From Asterella californica (lineage: Eukaryota; Streptophyta; Marchantiopsida; Marchantiales; Aytoniaceae), in NCBI GenBank assembly GCA_036924285.1, contig JAYKYS010000001.1, forward strand, positions 38,563,501 to 38,627,500: a stretch of 64,000 bases of DNA. Reading direction: 5' to 3'. The notes below the pieces were generated by a model. The model saw only the letters and a list, made by a program, of their open reading frames with translations. It ran no database searches and was not told the DNA's origin. Both the position numbers and the translations under genes were made by a program. Below are positions 1-12,318 of this stretch, piece after piece (the first letter of the stretch is position 1; each line of letters opens with the position of its first letter).

Positions 1-1190
1 AGCGGCGTTCATTACTCCTCTCAAGAAAGAGACCAGAAAACTGAAGCCTGTTTGCTCGACTGTCGAACAATATTATAAATAATCATGTTTTCTCAAAAGC
101 TAAAAAGCCAAAACCAAGTCCGAAGAGGCTTGGTTACCTGAAGTTACCCTAACCCTTCTCGATGTAACTCAACTCGATCAATCGGTTTGCGCAGATATCC
201 GAACGTAAGGAAGGATAACTTTCAAGGTAATTTCCATGCTTCAGAGCGCGAACCCGTTGGTTAACATCCACGCCAGATGCATGTGGAGGTGAAAGTAACA
301 GAAAGTGGGGTGAAAATACCAGCTCCCTTTGTCGTAAGCTGTAATTCCACCCCATCCTACTACAGTACGTAGGTAGCAGATATCCCTAGATTCTCTTTTC
401 CTTTCCCATGGTTCTCTGGAGGTGCGAAACTGCTGTCCAGCAGTATACCAGCATATCACATATAGAACCACGGGCCCACAACTGTTACACAGCTCAACTG
501 TGAGTCTGATAGCTGGTATTCCTCCCTTCAGGGCGTTGGTTGCTCGGCCCTTCGGGTATCTCTTTCCCTTATACGGGTACCTCTTTCTCCTTGTCTTTCC
601 ATCCGTTGGCTATTCATTGCGTCGCGGGTTACTCTGTGAGTCTTGAGCTTCCCGAGTTTTGTAATTTCCGGAACTTTATCCTTCAGTGGTTCCGGGAGGT
701 GGGTACCACGCGCCACAAAAAGCAACATGTTGTTGTTCTCAGTTAGATCAACGGATGATATGCATCCTGAATCTCACCAGACGTTCATTCGTGCGGTGTG
801 TAGGGGTAACCCGAAGTTGTGGTTCCATATCCTTTCCATATAAGGGAAGTAGCAAGTTTACAAAGGCGTTACGGAGCCCCTTATTTAGTATGTGCGAGTC
901 TTGAGTCACGCGGATGTGGTGATCATCCTGTAATGGAGTGATCCTAACTGTCTCGGTGTCAGTCAGCTCTATGCACGGAACTCTCATGCTCATGAGCTAA
1001 TCAAACACTACACGTGAAACTAACTTCACCTTAATCATGACCCTTTTTACTTAGGCTGTGTAAAACTGACCGTTCTCCCGTCAGTCCAAGACCCGCACCA
1101 CATCTCAGGCGAGTTTCTTCTACTTAATGCGAGTCGCATCAGCCCGTTATTTTGTATCCAGCTTTTTCATTAGAGTTAGGATTGTAATAA
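1..1190. other. No gene recognised; contains a short dispersed repeat
   Basis: Several short open frames overlap on both strands, but none resembles a known protein or shows a consistent coding pattern. Apart from a copy of the CCCTTCGGG/GGCTATTCATT repeat at about 505-630, described separately, nothing could be identified. Confidence 0.5.
505..630 (+). repeat. Dispersed repeat (CCCTTCGGG ... GGCTATTCATT family), copy 1
   Basis: This stretch shares ordered blocks with three other places in the window: GATAGC near its start, then GGTTG, GGCCCTTCGGG, CTCTTTCCCTT, CCATCCGTTGGC and TATTCATTG. The other copies are at about 25638-25860 (+), 24869-24975 (-) and 47894-48034 (-). No coding potential or known family was recognised. 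The copies differ by substitutions and small indels, so the family is not recent. Confidence 0.6.
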
Positions 1191-1210
1191 GCTGAATATA
1201 TATATATATA

Positions 1211-2320
1211 TGCATGCAAAGTGCACTTCTTGCCGAGGATAAAAAAATTATAAACGTTTACATAGATCACAAAATTATCAAGAACAATTGACTGAAAATT
1301 GATTATATAAGTTTAGTGAAAATATATTAAACAACAAAAACCATATACTTACGGGCAAGACTGCTCGATTGGGTTCGAAAATATATTTTAGAGAGTGTTG
1401 AGTATTTTAAATTTTAAATACTAAAATTAAAAACCACTTGCTTAACTTGATTACAGATGGTCTCTGAAGTTACATGGAACCCATAAGCGAGTAACGTAAA
1501 CTGAACCTGTTTCTGGTATGGATACTTGTGCCTTCAACGAGTAAGACTATGTTTAATTTCACAACTTTGATTTATAACCTAACTCTTCTAAAAAGAAAAG
1601 TTATGATATAAATTAAAAATAGTGTATATTTTCTCTTTTTCGAACTTGGAAGAGAGTGAATATATGCATATCTTTCAAATGCATATTCACTCTCTGTGTG
1701 CACTTGCATTTCTGTTCAAAAAGCTGAGAGATGAATAGAGAAAAAATCACCACCAAAATATGAGATCTCTTATTGACATTCTGTTATAATTTGTAAACGA
1801 TGATAGATACGTGACACATTGTAGGTACCTGCAATATATTCATATAACATGCATATTCATCATTTTCCAAGTTAGGAAGAGAGAAATATGCATGCACTTT
1901 AATTTATATCTTAACTTTTCTTTTTGGAGATTAGGCTATAAATTAAAAGTTTTTAAATGAAATTTAATGATTCATCCATTGAACGTTTTTTTGGCAACAT
2001 GAGAATGCTTGTGAGTACTGTACTTATGGGATTTCCTCCTTCTTGTAACATGTGTAGTACTGCATGTAACAGAGAATTAATTTTAGATATTTAAATTTAG
2101 TAGTTAAGAATTTAAATTTTTCATTTTTATTTTATTGTCAATTTGTCTTGAAATATATATTCAGCTTTGGGTGTCAGTTTGTTCTAGAATGTGTATTTTA
2201 TTTCACTACTATAATTTCCAGTAAACACTAACCCAGTTGTTAACCAATGGTTTATGAAAATTTTCTAAGCTATGTTAATGTTTGTCCTCTCCTCCTTGGC
2301 CAGAAGTGCACTTTGCATGC
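1211..2320. mobile_element. Non-autonomous DNA element with GCATGCAAAGTGCACTTCT inverted ends, copy A
   Basis: The left end reads GCATGCAAAGTGCACTTCT followed by TGCCGAGGA. The right end is its inverse, TCCTTGGCCAGAAG followed by TGCACTTTGCATGC. This gives terminal inverted repeats of about 28 bp with very few mismatches. The interior is AT-rich and has no coding frame. A second, larger copy is at about 32283-34616; the two share interior blocks, for example 1902-2096 with 34152-34350 (CATGAGA, GTACTT TATG, TGCATG in order). Superfamily and target-site duplication could not be settled; the ends lie in or beside TA-rich sequence. Confidence 0.6.
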
Positions 2321-2689
2321 AATTTGACTTTTTGTCTCTTGTATTGGACTTTGATCTGATATTTGTCGTGAAATCATGAATTGAATCATAAATTGTACAT
2401 GTGGATCGTTACAGTAATCGATCGTTGAACCTCGAGTATGAATATAAAAATACAAAAGAGAATATTTCTTTTCTCCTCCCATTTTATTTGATGTTGAAAA
2501 CAAATAAACCCTTTTGCTCCAATAAACCTCGAATCTTCAGCATAACATTCTTATTTCAATACTCAATAGCTATTTTCGAGATGAATATAACTTGTAAAGC
2601 TTATTCATAGCTTTAAGGGGTCTTTACAAGAGCTTTGGCCTAGGCTAACCAAACCTAGCACCAAGTGCAAGGTTGGGATATCACTGTAC
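2321..2689. other. AT-rich spacer without recognised feature
   Basis: This sequence lies between the right end of the inverted-repeat element and the first recognisable residues of the chromovirus pol fragment. Its open frames are short and of biased composition. No feature could be supported. Confidence 0.4.
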
Positions 2690-4440
2690 GTATATCGCGA
2701 CCCTCGGTCTCAAGATCAAACGTAGACACGAGCAACAAACTTGGGTTTTGTTGTACACAGATAGTGTACACAGATAATATTTCACTCAAGTACTTTGAAA
2801 CACAAGATCTGGTGACGTCGTAAGAACTACGATCGTGTGATATCTTTTTGCTCGTGCATGTGGAAGTAATCCACAAAGCGGGAAAGGAAAATGTGATTCT
2901 GACTTTTTTGAGTCGCAAGGAAGAATATCTTCTATCGTTGACACAAATTTTGTGAGTTATGTAGCCTATGGAGTCAGTCTTGGAGAGACGAATACATGAA
3001 GGTTACATGGGCGATTACCAAGCGAAGGAGTACTTGGAACAGCTCAAGCGAAGAGTGAAGTTGCAGAACATGCAGCTGAGATATGAATTACTAGTGTTCA
3101 AACAAAGTCAAGTTTATGTGGGACAAGAAAAACTTAGGACTAAGTTGCTTAAAGAGTGTCATGATGTGTCTTATCAAACCATAGAGAGGAAAAGTCTACT
3201 TTAGCAGTGATAGCTAAAAGGTTTTATTGGCCTCACATGAAAGAAAACATTGTCTACTTTGGGAAAATATGCATAATATGTTCAGGCTAACCGAGTTTCT
3301 TATGAGAAGCAACAAGGGTTGTTTCATCCTTTGGTGATTCCAACCAGACCTTGGGAAATCATCAGCATGGATTTTATTATGTCTTTGTCTACCTAAAACA
3401 GATACAACGTAATCTTTGTGATAGTTGATCGATTTAGCAAACTAGCAAACCCTATACCTTAAACCCGATCTTGGATACTGCAACAGTGTTCATGATTTCT
3501 CGATTGTTCTTAAATACTTGGTGGGTTCACATGGATTACATCCGAGTATTATTTCAGACCGAGGCTCTAAGTTCACAAGTGCTTTTTGGAAACACTTGTT
3601 CCAAAAGTTGAGGATTAAGTTAAAATTTAGTACCTTTTTCATCCCAAAACGGATGGATAAACGAAACGAGTTAACTCAGTTCAGAATCAATACTTGGAGA
3701 ATTATGTGAGCATGGACCAAAGTGATTGGACAAAGTGACCAGTCTTGCAAAGTATTGCTACAACTTCACGAAGCATTCAACAATTGGTCAATCACTTTTC
3801 TTGCTGGCTTACAGATGTGAGCTAGAAGGGTCTCTTAACTTGACTCTTGCAGGGAGTTCTACATTGACACAACCAAGAAAATGACAAACATCAGCTGAAG
3901 AGTTGGTGGTAAAAATGCAGCGGCGCGAAGAACAAGTGAAAAAAAACTTCGACAAAGTGCAACAACATTACACGAAGTAGGTAAACAAGCATCAGCAGCA
4001 AGTGAAGTTTCAAGTGGACGAAGAAGTATGGTTGAATACTAAAAACTTCACCTTTCTGGAAGGAATATCAGCAAAGTTCTTATCAAAGTTTGCAAGACCC
4101 TTTGTGATTGCCAAGAATCCGCATGAAGATGTCTATACTTTAGATTTTTCCATGCATTCGATCTTCCATGTTTCTTTATTAGAGAAGTACTTCAAAGATG
4201 ATTTGTTATCGGAGTGCAAATTGGTTGCCTACTCTCAATCTGATGTCATGCAAGGTGCAGTAGAATACGAGTTGGAGATCATTTGTGATCACAGTGTAAA
4301 TCCAACCGAACAGAGTACTTGGTCAAATGGTGTGGATATCATTTGAATGAAGCAACTTGGGTGCTAGAGGAAGATCTAGAACATGCAAGCGAAGTATTAG
4401 ACCTCTTCAAACAACGACAAGGACAGCAAGGACATTAGCA
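2690..4440 (+). mobile_element. Decayed Ty3/gypsy chromovirus fragment (RNase H end, integrase, chromodomain)
   Basis: Read in + frames with stops and frameshifts, the order is RNase H C-terminus, integrase, chromodomain, as in chromovirus pol. Around 2780-2910 the translation gives DNISLKYFETQ and then VIHKAGKENV..FLSRK, matching the plant gypsy RNase H end (D..SLKY, KPGKENVVADALSR). Protease and reverse transcriptase are absent upstream. Integrase follows at about 2968-3700. A chromodomain-like end, YLVKWCGYHLNEATW, lies near 4320-4370, and a stop falls at about 4436-4438. The element cannot encode an active protein. No LTR pair was identified around it, so it is annotated as a truncated internal fragment. 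Confidence 0.85.
2968..4440 (+). pseudogene. Integrase-chromodomain pseudogene of the chromovirus fragment
   Basis: The first open piece (2968-3204) contains the integrase N-terminal region, ending LLKECHD before a stop; typical elements continue into an HHCC zinc-binding segment here. Further on, RPWEIISMDFI carries the first catalytic Asp of the DDE core and VDRFSKLA follows it. Near 3536-3600, GLHPSIISDRGSKFTSAFW carries the second Asp. The intact piece 4002-4346 matches the linker before the chromodomain (VWLNTKNF, LSKFARPF.IAKN, FHVSLLEKY). A frameshift near 4310 separates this from the chromodomain. At least six disabling stops or shifts are visible, so this is a relic. Neighbours are repeats only. 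Confidence 0.85.
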
Positions 4441-5556
4441 AGATGAGGACATCTCCTTCCAACGAGGAGTGAAGGAACGATGAATCATACAAATAGCAAC
4501 TTAAGGCGATTTGGATCGATGGACTTTGTAGCTTTGACTTGTATTTTGTGAGAATAAATAATTTATTTTCTATAAATTATCTAAGTGTATTGATAGTGTA
4601 TGGCTATGATTAGTTTTGATCATATGTCTAGGATGTTGTCAAGAGGAGGAATGAAGCATACTCAAAGGAAGCAAGTTGGTTTAGATAAGCATCTAAATCA
4701 AGACGTAGCGTTAGCAAAATAAGTGTGAATCGTTTACACTTGTCTTGGGACATGGAGTGATCTTACGTTGTAGTCTTTTAACTGAAAGGTAAACGTAGCC
4801 GCACGTCTAAATCAAATTAAGTTGCAACCAGAAAGTAGGTGTGAATACTTATAAGCTAACACGTTAGAGTCTTAAGTAGAATGTCTAGAAATTGTTGTTA
4901 TTTCTTTTCTCTAGAGAAAAAATTAATATTTTTCACAAATTATCAACTAGTTTTCTTCGGGGTGGCAAGAGAGGTTATGCTTTCACAAGACTAGTTGGAA
5001 TTTTCTTAGTATTCTAACGACAATTGAAGTCAGAAGAGAATTGCAGGTTAGTTATCATAACGTAATTTTGATGTCAAGGAGTTGGCTATCCATTTAAGAC
5101 GCATAAGCGAACAACAAAACTCTAGTGGATTTGGGCTAGGTTGTGAATGCTAAGATAGGACTTAACGGTTGGGTCGAGAAGTCAAGAATAAATTAACACT
5201 AAGTGGTTCTTTGAACAAAAGTAGGGATATTATATTAGGACATAAGGATCTATCTCAATATGATCTCAAACGAATGTTGACCTAAAGGGGCAAGTAAAAA
5301 AACGGATCGAAATGTAAGTTTCATACGTGGGTCTGAGACGTAGATCTGCTGCAGATGGATCAGAGCGGACGGAGACGTGGATCTTATGCAGATGGATGCT
5401 GGTCGTATGCTGGTATGAACCACAAGGCCCATTCTGGCACTATACCACGATTCTTTAAAAAAATGTTAAGTGTTGGAGCTCTAGTGACTTTTGGATAATA
5501 GATAGAGCTCCAAGTAAGACCTCAAGGTGAGTAACGTATCCTTGGAAAGATCTCGG
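4441..5556. other. Sequence downstream of chromovirus pol; LTR not demonstrable
   Basis: In an intact element a polypurine tract and the 3' LTR would follow the chromodomain. A purine-rich stretch occurs near 4440-4475, but no second copy of the following sequence exists upstream of the pol fragment, so an LTR cannot be shown. No coding feature was recognised. Confidence 0.35.
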
Positions 5557-6153
5557 CGAGAGCTATCCAATGATACAGAGAATTACTCGAATTGACATTA
5601 GAGCTGATAATTATGATCGATCCCCAGAAGTATACATGAAAAGGACTCCATGCATAGATGGGTCAAGACGAGTCACCCGATCCTAGAGTTAACATGCATA
5701 CTCTAAGGGCATGAGATAATGATTGGTCAATATCATGACACGTTCTGTCTGGACTAAGGAACAATCCAAGGACTAGGACAAGACTAAAAAACGAGTCGAC
5801 GAGTTTGACCATCGTTTAGGAGCGACCCAGACGGACATCACGGGTGGTTGGATCGTTAGGTGTGCTAGAAGCGCCGTTTAGAACCCTGGACTCTATGAGA
5901 AGTTCGCTCCAAGTTATGTTGTGACTTGCTCATGTTTTGAGATCGACCTAACCGGGTCTAGGTCATGACTTAAGAAATGTTGAGCTTGAGAATTAGGGAG
6001 ACGATCTGACTCTGGTCTGAATGAAATGAGATAAAGATAAGTGGTGCATGAACGCTAATGTGTGATTGTGATTTACAAGTTAACGTTATGAGTTTCATGA
6101 ACTACTGAGCAAGAGCTTCCGCTGGTGCAACAAGACGGTAGGTGCACGAAAAT
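5557..6153 (+). repeat. Dispersed ~600 bp repeat, copy 1
   Basis: Ordered matching blocks run from TCTCGGCGAGAGCT at 5557 to GGTGCACGAAAA near 6150 and recur at about 19994-20664 in the same orientation. Shared blocks include AATTATGATCGATCC, GACGGACATCACGG, GGTGTGCTAGA and TTGTGACTTGCTCATGTTTT. The right boundary is sharp in both copies. The copy at 20 kb carries about 60 extra bases after GATCGATCC. There is no coding frame. It may be a solo LTR or part of an unidentified element, but clear TG...CA ends are not visible. Confidence 0.7.
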
Positions 6154-7188
6154 ATCATATTCATGAATTGATTCACCGGACTAGAGTTAAAGTTGTTTAT
6201 TCCTTTGGCTTACTTTTATGTTATGTAACATCATCACTGAGCCATTTCTCCATGTGAGTGATAAGTACTAGTTACATTCAATAGTCTATGTGCAAAATGC
6301 AGATTGTATTTAATCCTTGTTTCACTCCACTGCTCATCATGAAGAAAATTAGTATGACTTGGTGAGCCATTGCACTCTTACCTCCTAGAGGTGGTTTTTG
6401 ATTTTTGATTCTGCGACCATCCACTAGACATCCACATAGGTTTGGTCAATAACCACATCGATATGTATACTATGTATCCCGTTTGGTATCAAAAACTCGT
6501 TGTAAGATGAATTGTGGCTCGGACGGATCATTTGTCCCAAGCAGACGATTAGGATATAAGGAGAAATTCTAGAACAAGATCACATTGGGTCCTAGTTCTT
6601 GTAAAGATCTCCTAAGTTGATTCTTTATTTCACTGATTCTACGTTCAGATGAACACGTAGTCACCAGAATCTTTTTTTGCATAACGGTTAAATCTCTCAA
6701 TTCTTTAAAAGCAAACTTGAAAAGTAAAGCCTTCTGAGTAACCCAGAGCTCTTGTATTCGTACTCTAGCTTTAACTAAAAATTTATAGTTTTGATGTGAA
6801 CGCAATTTCTCGTTTATTTTTGTGTGTTTGCTATAACCTCACCATCTTTGCACTTTGATACACTTCTTCTCTAAATTTCTTGAGGCTATTGGCACCTAAC
6901 GTTATCTCTTACGTTCATTTTTTGTTTCACTTGTTTCTAAATCTTCTTTTATCATGGTGCTTTTACTTCTCCATTAGAAGCATTATCTCCCGAAATGAGT
7001 GCTCAATCAGCTTAGAAGGGAAGTGTCCATAAAACTCCATAGATAATAGAAAGAAGCAATCCTTTTGATGCTTGAACGCCAATGAATGGAACAAACTCCA
7101 CAGAGCGAAAGGTAAGAGTGGAATATTTGTGCTGTAGTTCCCCGTAGCGACTTACAATTGTACGGTAGAGTTGTACGAGGGACCATTT
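6154..7188. other. Intergenic; no feature recognised
   Basis: Both strands were read. Open frames are short and resemble nothing known. No tRNA, strong repeat or regulatory element could be supported. Confidence 0.4.
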
Positions 7189-7192
7189 GGTA

Positions 7193-7566
7193 CAGTACAA
7201 TTTGCTTGATCACACTCCAGTAGGTTCCTTGAGCTTGATCACACCCTTCTTACGATGTATGGCTTGATCACACCCCTGACTGGCTGTTGCTTGTAAGACC
7301 AGTCACTTTGTGATGTTACTCACATGTGATACTGCACATATTAAATTTCCGAGCATGTATAGTCTAATTATTCTGAATAATGTTGAATATTTTGAATTAC
7401 AAAGATATTTAATCAAAATTAGAAATATTAAAATGATGAACCAAAAGATAAAATGACTGGTTCTACTGTGAATAACCGCTCAGGGGTATGATCAAGCTTA
7501 AGGAATCTAAGAGGGTTACGATCAAGTTCAAGGAACCTACTGGGGGTGTGATCAAGCAAATTTCTG
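7193..7566. mobile_element. TGATCA foldback element (Mutator-like MITE), copy 1
   Basis: The two ends are inverted repeats over about 85 bp. The left arm has three GCTTGATCACA motifs (near 7204, 7235 and 7262) separated by AGTAGGTTCCTTGAG and a second spacer. The right arm carries the mirror image with the same spacers, ending GATCAAGCAAATTTCTG. The middle is AT-rich and flanked by ACTGG/CCAGT blocks also found in copy 2. No coding capacity. The left extreme end has diverged (CAGTACAATTTGC instead of CAGAAATTTGC) and no clear target-site duplication is left here. Confidence 0.8.
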
Positions 7567-7709
7567 GTACAATTAACGACACTTATTATATACGTGTGAA
7601 TTCTAAAATATAATACAAAATTCGTTTCTCACACCGCTAGTTAGAGTCTTTGGACCGCAAGGGGGGAATCATTTGAAAACAGAAAGATCCTGTGGCTCCG
7701 GTACCGAAT

Positions 7710-8219
7710 TCAAATCACCAGGTCCTGGCGACCAGGAATCTTCTCGAGAATGGAGTACTGGAACGTTGAGCAAACGGAAATTGATAGACCCGAGAAACGT
7801 CGACCAAAAGAAGGTATATACGGAAGGGCGACGGTATCGTGTTTACGCAATTTAGGTTTCCCGCACTTCGATGCCGGAACCATATGAACAGAGTACAGTG
7901 TCCGGTCACTGGCACCTAACGAGAAAACCTGACGTTCATTGCTGAACGGGGTCAGTAATGCAATCCGTCCTTTTCTTAGGCCGGTATACTGTATCTTGTG
8001 CAGTATTTGTCTATCGAAATCATTGTACCGGCGTATATACTTTCCGTCAAGTTTAGGCATATCCGATTCCGAAATTTGGAGAGGACACTTCACCGGTACG
8101 GGCAATGTCCACAGGCGTTTAGCGTTATCGGTAAGTGATAGCCGGGAAGCATGTTTCCTGGGGCGACAGTTGCCGGTCTTCTTTGAAACTACACTCGCGT
8201 GAGAAGAAAAAGTTTTCAT
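7710..8219 (-). CDS. Hypothetical protein, 169 codons (uncertain)
   Basis: This uninterrupted frame starts at an ATG at 8219 and ends at a stop at 7710. The predicted product is basic and soluble-looking, with no signal peptide, membrane span or motif that I recognise. It coincides with a patch that is clearly richer in GC than the flanks; the sequence above 8220 drops abruptly into AT-rich DNA. Shorter open frames overlap it on both strands, so the coding strand is not certain. There is no visible intron and no recognised neighbour gene. It could be a real small gene, part of an unidentified transposon, or chance. Confidence 0.3.
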   Translation of the reverse strand: MKTFSSHASVVSKKTGNCRPRKHASRLSLTDNAKRLWTLPVPVKCPLQISESDMPKLDGKYIRRYNDFDRQILHKIQYTGLRKGRIALLTPFSNERQVFSLGASDRTLYSVHMVPASKCGKPKLRKHDTVALPYIPSFGRRFSGLSISVCSTFQYSILEKIPGRQDLVI

Positions 8220-9300
8220 TACATGTTCTTTTTATTTGTGAAAGATATTAGCATAAATATTTAATGAAATAATAACTAATATTTATTTTATTTTACACAC
8301 CATTTTACCAGGACACATCACCTTAAATAACAAAGACGGTCAAAACTCTTCCGTAAAAGTATTCCGTATATTCTTTTACAAGAGTCGTCCTGTTAGTAAG
8401 CATAGTACTTACAGAGATATTCATCTCTCCTCCTACATGATTATTCTTCATTTTGGTAAACTAAAACTCCCTGTTTGTTTGAATCTAAAAACAATGAATG
8501 TATATTCAAAATATCTAGTTTCAAGATGAGAGTCTTCATGGGAAAGAAGGAACCTTCTAGATGTGATATAATCTCTAAAAGTAACGCAAATATTCTACAC
8601 ATAAAAAGAATCACCAAAAAAAAACTTTACAAATCTTTCATCAAAACTAAACCGACATGCACACTATTCTTCAATCTCGAATCACTTCTTCTTCAAATGT
8701 TATCTTCAAGAAGAAAACGGATCTTGTGAAGCATCCAGAGAAATAAATCTCAAAGGAAAATTTAACACATAATATATTTGTATGTGTTAGAATGCATAAT
8801 AAACACGTACTTACCGTGCTATATGGGAGAACGTTTGTTTTTTCACATCCCTTTAAGATAGAACTCACTTACAAGTATCTCTGAACACCATAATCATATC
8901 GATCTGACCTTCAAAGCCTGAGTAATAATTATTTTAATTTTCTGCTCCTCTCAACTTTTTAAATGCGGCCTAAAATTTTGACTCAAGTGCTTCTTACATC
9001 AATGTCTATTATTTTCTCAAAATATTTATCACTTAATAGCATCCTTGATGTCATATCGCTACCATTGAACTTATAAATACTTCATCGAGATTTGTACTAA
9101 TTATCTCATATCTCGAAGAATAATGAAATGCATTATTTCATCTCTCTTCACTAACTAAAACTCCATATCTTTTTTTGTACATGACTAGTTTTACAAAACA
9201 AATCACTAACATATTCTATGTACTACAATCGACATGTTGATGATTAAAAACTCTATTTTGAACTCATTGTGATTCATGGTACACTTCTCGTTTTCACAAG
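8220..9300. other. AT-rich intergenic sequence
   Basis: No coding region was recognised. A modest inverted repeat (ACTCTT..GTAAAAG / CTTTTAC..AAGAGT) is present near 8345-8390. The stretch ends where gag-like sequence of the retroelement begins. Confidence 0.4.
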
Positions 9301-9302
9301 TC

Positions 9303-10381
9303 TTATGACAGTGCATAAACTAACTTTTTTCTTGCAACTCCATATTTGTGTTTTGACACACCACGAGCTCTATGTTGTGGTGTTTGCAGATTTTGAATAC
9401 ACCAGATACACCGTTGGATCCAGCCTTGCTTCTCAACCGGTCTTGCTTCATTTGTAGACCCCTTCTCTTCCAATCTTGTGAGAACTTGATCTGCAGATCT
9501 CGCATTCCATGCAAAATCTCCTCAAGGTTTGAATCATCCTTCTTCGGAGATACTACAGGTGCCTGAACAACTGGAACAGCTGGAGCAACTGGTACTACCT
9601 GTCTAGCAACAGGAACCACTGGTCGGACCACAGAAACAGATGTTACAGCAGTCGATGTTGGTGCCAGTCTCCTAACAAGAACTTTCTCTCGTCTTCGCTC
9701 CCTCTTGATAAGCAGACCAACAGCTTCTTCAACCTTCTTCTAACTGCTAGTCAATCCATCGTCTTCTTCTCGATCTTCCAGAAGTACCTCCAACTTCTCT
9801 TGCAGCTTCTCATCTGCAGCCTGAAGAAATAACTCTGTCTTGTTGGACTGCAGTGTCAACTTCTCCATCCTAGTCAGCCGTGAAAATTGCTTCTCAAACT
9901 CCCTGAGCAACTCTGTAGCTTGCAAACCTTTCCTTGGTTACTCAACCCACTCCAAGAATGATTTCTTGGTGACCCTATCACAGTCCTCCAAGAAGTACTT
10001 ATCCATCAAAGCACGAGCAAACGTCTCCCAATCCTTGTTAAAATGCTTCTTTAGCATTTTAACATGATTTCTAATCTCTAGAGCTGCTGCTAACTCAAAC
10101 GGCTCAATCATCTCATCTTCTAAGATCCGGTTCAGCTCCATCTCCTTCACATAATGCCTCAGATATCTTGAGACATCTCTCTCATCAAACAGGTCAATCC
10201 TGCTGATCACTGCTTGTAGCGCCTTTGTTGCCAAAGCTTCTTTCCGCTCATCAAACTGTTGCTGTCGTAAGAACATAGTGAAAGCTTAAAACATCGATGC
10301 AGTCGCCGGATCCAATTGCACATTCGGCAATCCACCTGAACCACTAGCTCCATCTCCATCACCTTTCCCATCCCCACTCAT
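9303..10381 (-). pseudogene. Ty3/gypsy gag pseudogene
   Basis: The minus-strand ATG at 10381-10379 opens a Gly/Ser/Asp-rich leader starting MSGDGKGDGDG that stops after about 31 codons. After the stop and a small shift the reading continues as a helical, charged protein typical of retroelement capsid: FDERDVSRYLRHYVKEME, then FARALMDKYFLEDC near 10020-9990. It goes on through a coiled, Glu/Lys-rich part, a second stop near 9740, and a Pro/Val-rich segment (PVVPVARQVVPVAP) around 9600. A weak Cys/His-containing tail near 9380 may be a remnant zinc knuckle. It lies directly downstream, in transcription sense, of the LTR at 10458-12318, separated by a ~75 bp leader. Protease and pol do not follow; sequence homology ends near 9300. 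Confidence 0.75.
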
Positions 10382-10457
10382 GACTGTCAATCTCTTCTTC
10401 AACACACACAAAAGAAATCTCCACCCAGACCTTCACGTCGAGTTCACCACCGTATCG

Positions 10458-12318
10458 TGTCAGATTTTGCATGAAGGATGTCCAAGAAAACGCGAGGTTC
10501 ATGACTATGGAGATGTTGTGTGCTGAAACAAGACAAGACAGAGAAAAACAACCACAGAAACGAATGCTGCGATATATACCAACTCCAAATGTATGTACAC
10601 TGCCGGTTCTTTCTCCTAAGAGCACAGAACTGAGAAACAGACCAGAGCTGTCTGTAAACCTGCTTCAAAAGCCCTTAAAAACAACCCTTGAATCACAACC
10701 ATGACCCAAAACCACCGAAGCGTAGCTCAAAGTAAGAGAAACTTCCCTTTGCTAACAAACAGAGCCACAGCAGTATCACGTGATCCAAATCCAAGTCCAA
10801 ACCACACCCATGTACAAGCTCTCAGCCAAGACTAGCTACCACAAGCTCGATATAGCCAACCAGAACTCTAACGAACTCAAAAGAGCAAAACCTGTAGCGA
10901 AGGAACGGAAAAAGGCTTATCTGAGAACTTCCTCCTTTCGCCGAACGGACTTCAGATGTCGATAGGGTCTCCTCCGCTGACTCTGTTAACCCAAGAAACC
11001 TTCAGATCTGACTCCCATCAGCCGAGATATCGCCGATTTTTGGTCGCAGGTGACCGAACCTTCAAAAACTCCTCCATGCGGTTTAAAACCGCACACACCG
11101 CACAAACGGATCATCTAAACTGATATCCGTCTTCCCTGGCAGATAGATCTAGCTATCACGAACCCAACGAGACTCCAAACAAGTCGTTTGGAGTTCCCCT
11201 TGCAAAACCACGCAAGAAATTTAGTCGCAGGTTGTAAAAAATTGACGTAAATAGACTCCCTACGGCTCAAACTCGCTCAACTCACCCAAACCAACAATCC
11301 AATCCACGTATTGTCTTCTCCTATGCGTAGATGAAGACTCCCTGGTCGTGTAGGCACCAAGAGCGAAGAGCTTGGCACACCGAATGCGAAGAACAACCCA
11401 ATTTTAGGCCACACGTGATAAAAAACTTGACGCAAGCGCTTCCCTACGAGACAATTTCACTTAGAACTCCTAAACCGTCCGATGAAACTTGGTATCGTCT
11501 TCAATTTCCTATAGAACTCGATGTTCTTATCCCGATGGATCCAAGGACAACAAGTTTGGACTCCGGAACGGTCCGAACGGTCCAACTCTCCTTCACAGGT
11601 AATTGAAATCTCCCAATCTCTTTCCTGCGTCTCAATTTCTCTCAGTACACATCTCCCGATCCGTCTCTTCCCAAACCGTCTTAACCTGTGCATAGCCTGC
11701 ACAGATCTGAACTCAATGACACCTTGCGCGCGTGTATTGGACTTCCCAATTCTTCAAAACGTCCACCGACAGGTCGCAAAAACAAGCTGGCTCCTTAAGC
11801 TGTCCCCTTACATCTGTCTGTGTACGTACCAGTGCTCTTCAATGATGAGGAAGCAGGCCCCTTACATCTTTAATATAACGCCTGGGGCTGCAAATACCCA
11901 GTCAGCAAGTAAACTAAGGTCTAGCTTGATTTTCTCTTCTTTCGAGTCGCATAACTTCTCCCGTAGGTGTCCAAATGAAGTAGACAAGATGTCCATGGAA
12001 AGCTGACAACGAGCTCTACCCATCTATGTGATGAAAGTGAAGATCCGAAGTTGTGCCAAAAGCCCGTAAGCTGAGGCCTAGCTTGTTTTCTCCATCTTTC
12101 GAGTCCTGTAACTTCTCCAGTAGGCGTCCAAACGAAGTAGACAAAGTGTCTATGGAAAGCTGACAACGGGCTCTACCCATCTATGTGATGAAAATGGAGA
12201 TCCGAAATGATGCCAAAAGCCCGTAAGCTAAGGCCTAGCTTGTCTTTCTCATGAGTGTCTTTGGAGCGACAAGCATCGAAGTCTGAATTTCAGATAGGAG
12301 CCGGTCCACGACACGACA
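10458..12318 (-). repeat. Long terminal repeat A of the composite gypsy element
   Basis: This block of about 1.86 kb begins TGTCAGATTTTGC and ends CACGACACGACA, giving TG...CA termini with a short TGTC(G)/(C)GACA inverted repeat. It matches 15057-16905 along its whole length with scattered differences. On the minus strand its 5' edge is preceded by a purine tract (CAGAGGGGGTAGA), the expected polypurine tract of the pol-bearing unit. It therefore acts as that unit's 3' LTR. On its other side it is followed by the same leader and gag start seen behind LTR B, so it is also the 5' LTR of the gag remnant. Confidence 0.9.

Noticed and set aside
9320..9566. Plus-strand frames over the gag remnant
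   Set aside because: The minus-strand translation gives the retroelement gag pattern behind an LTR; the + frames are shadows.
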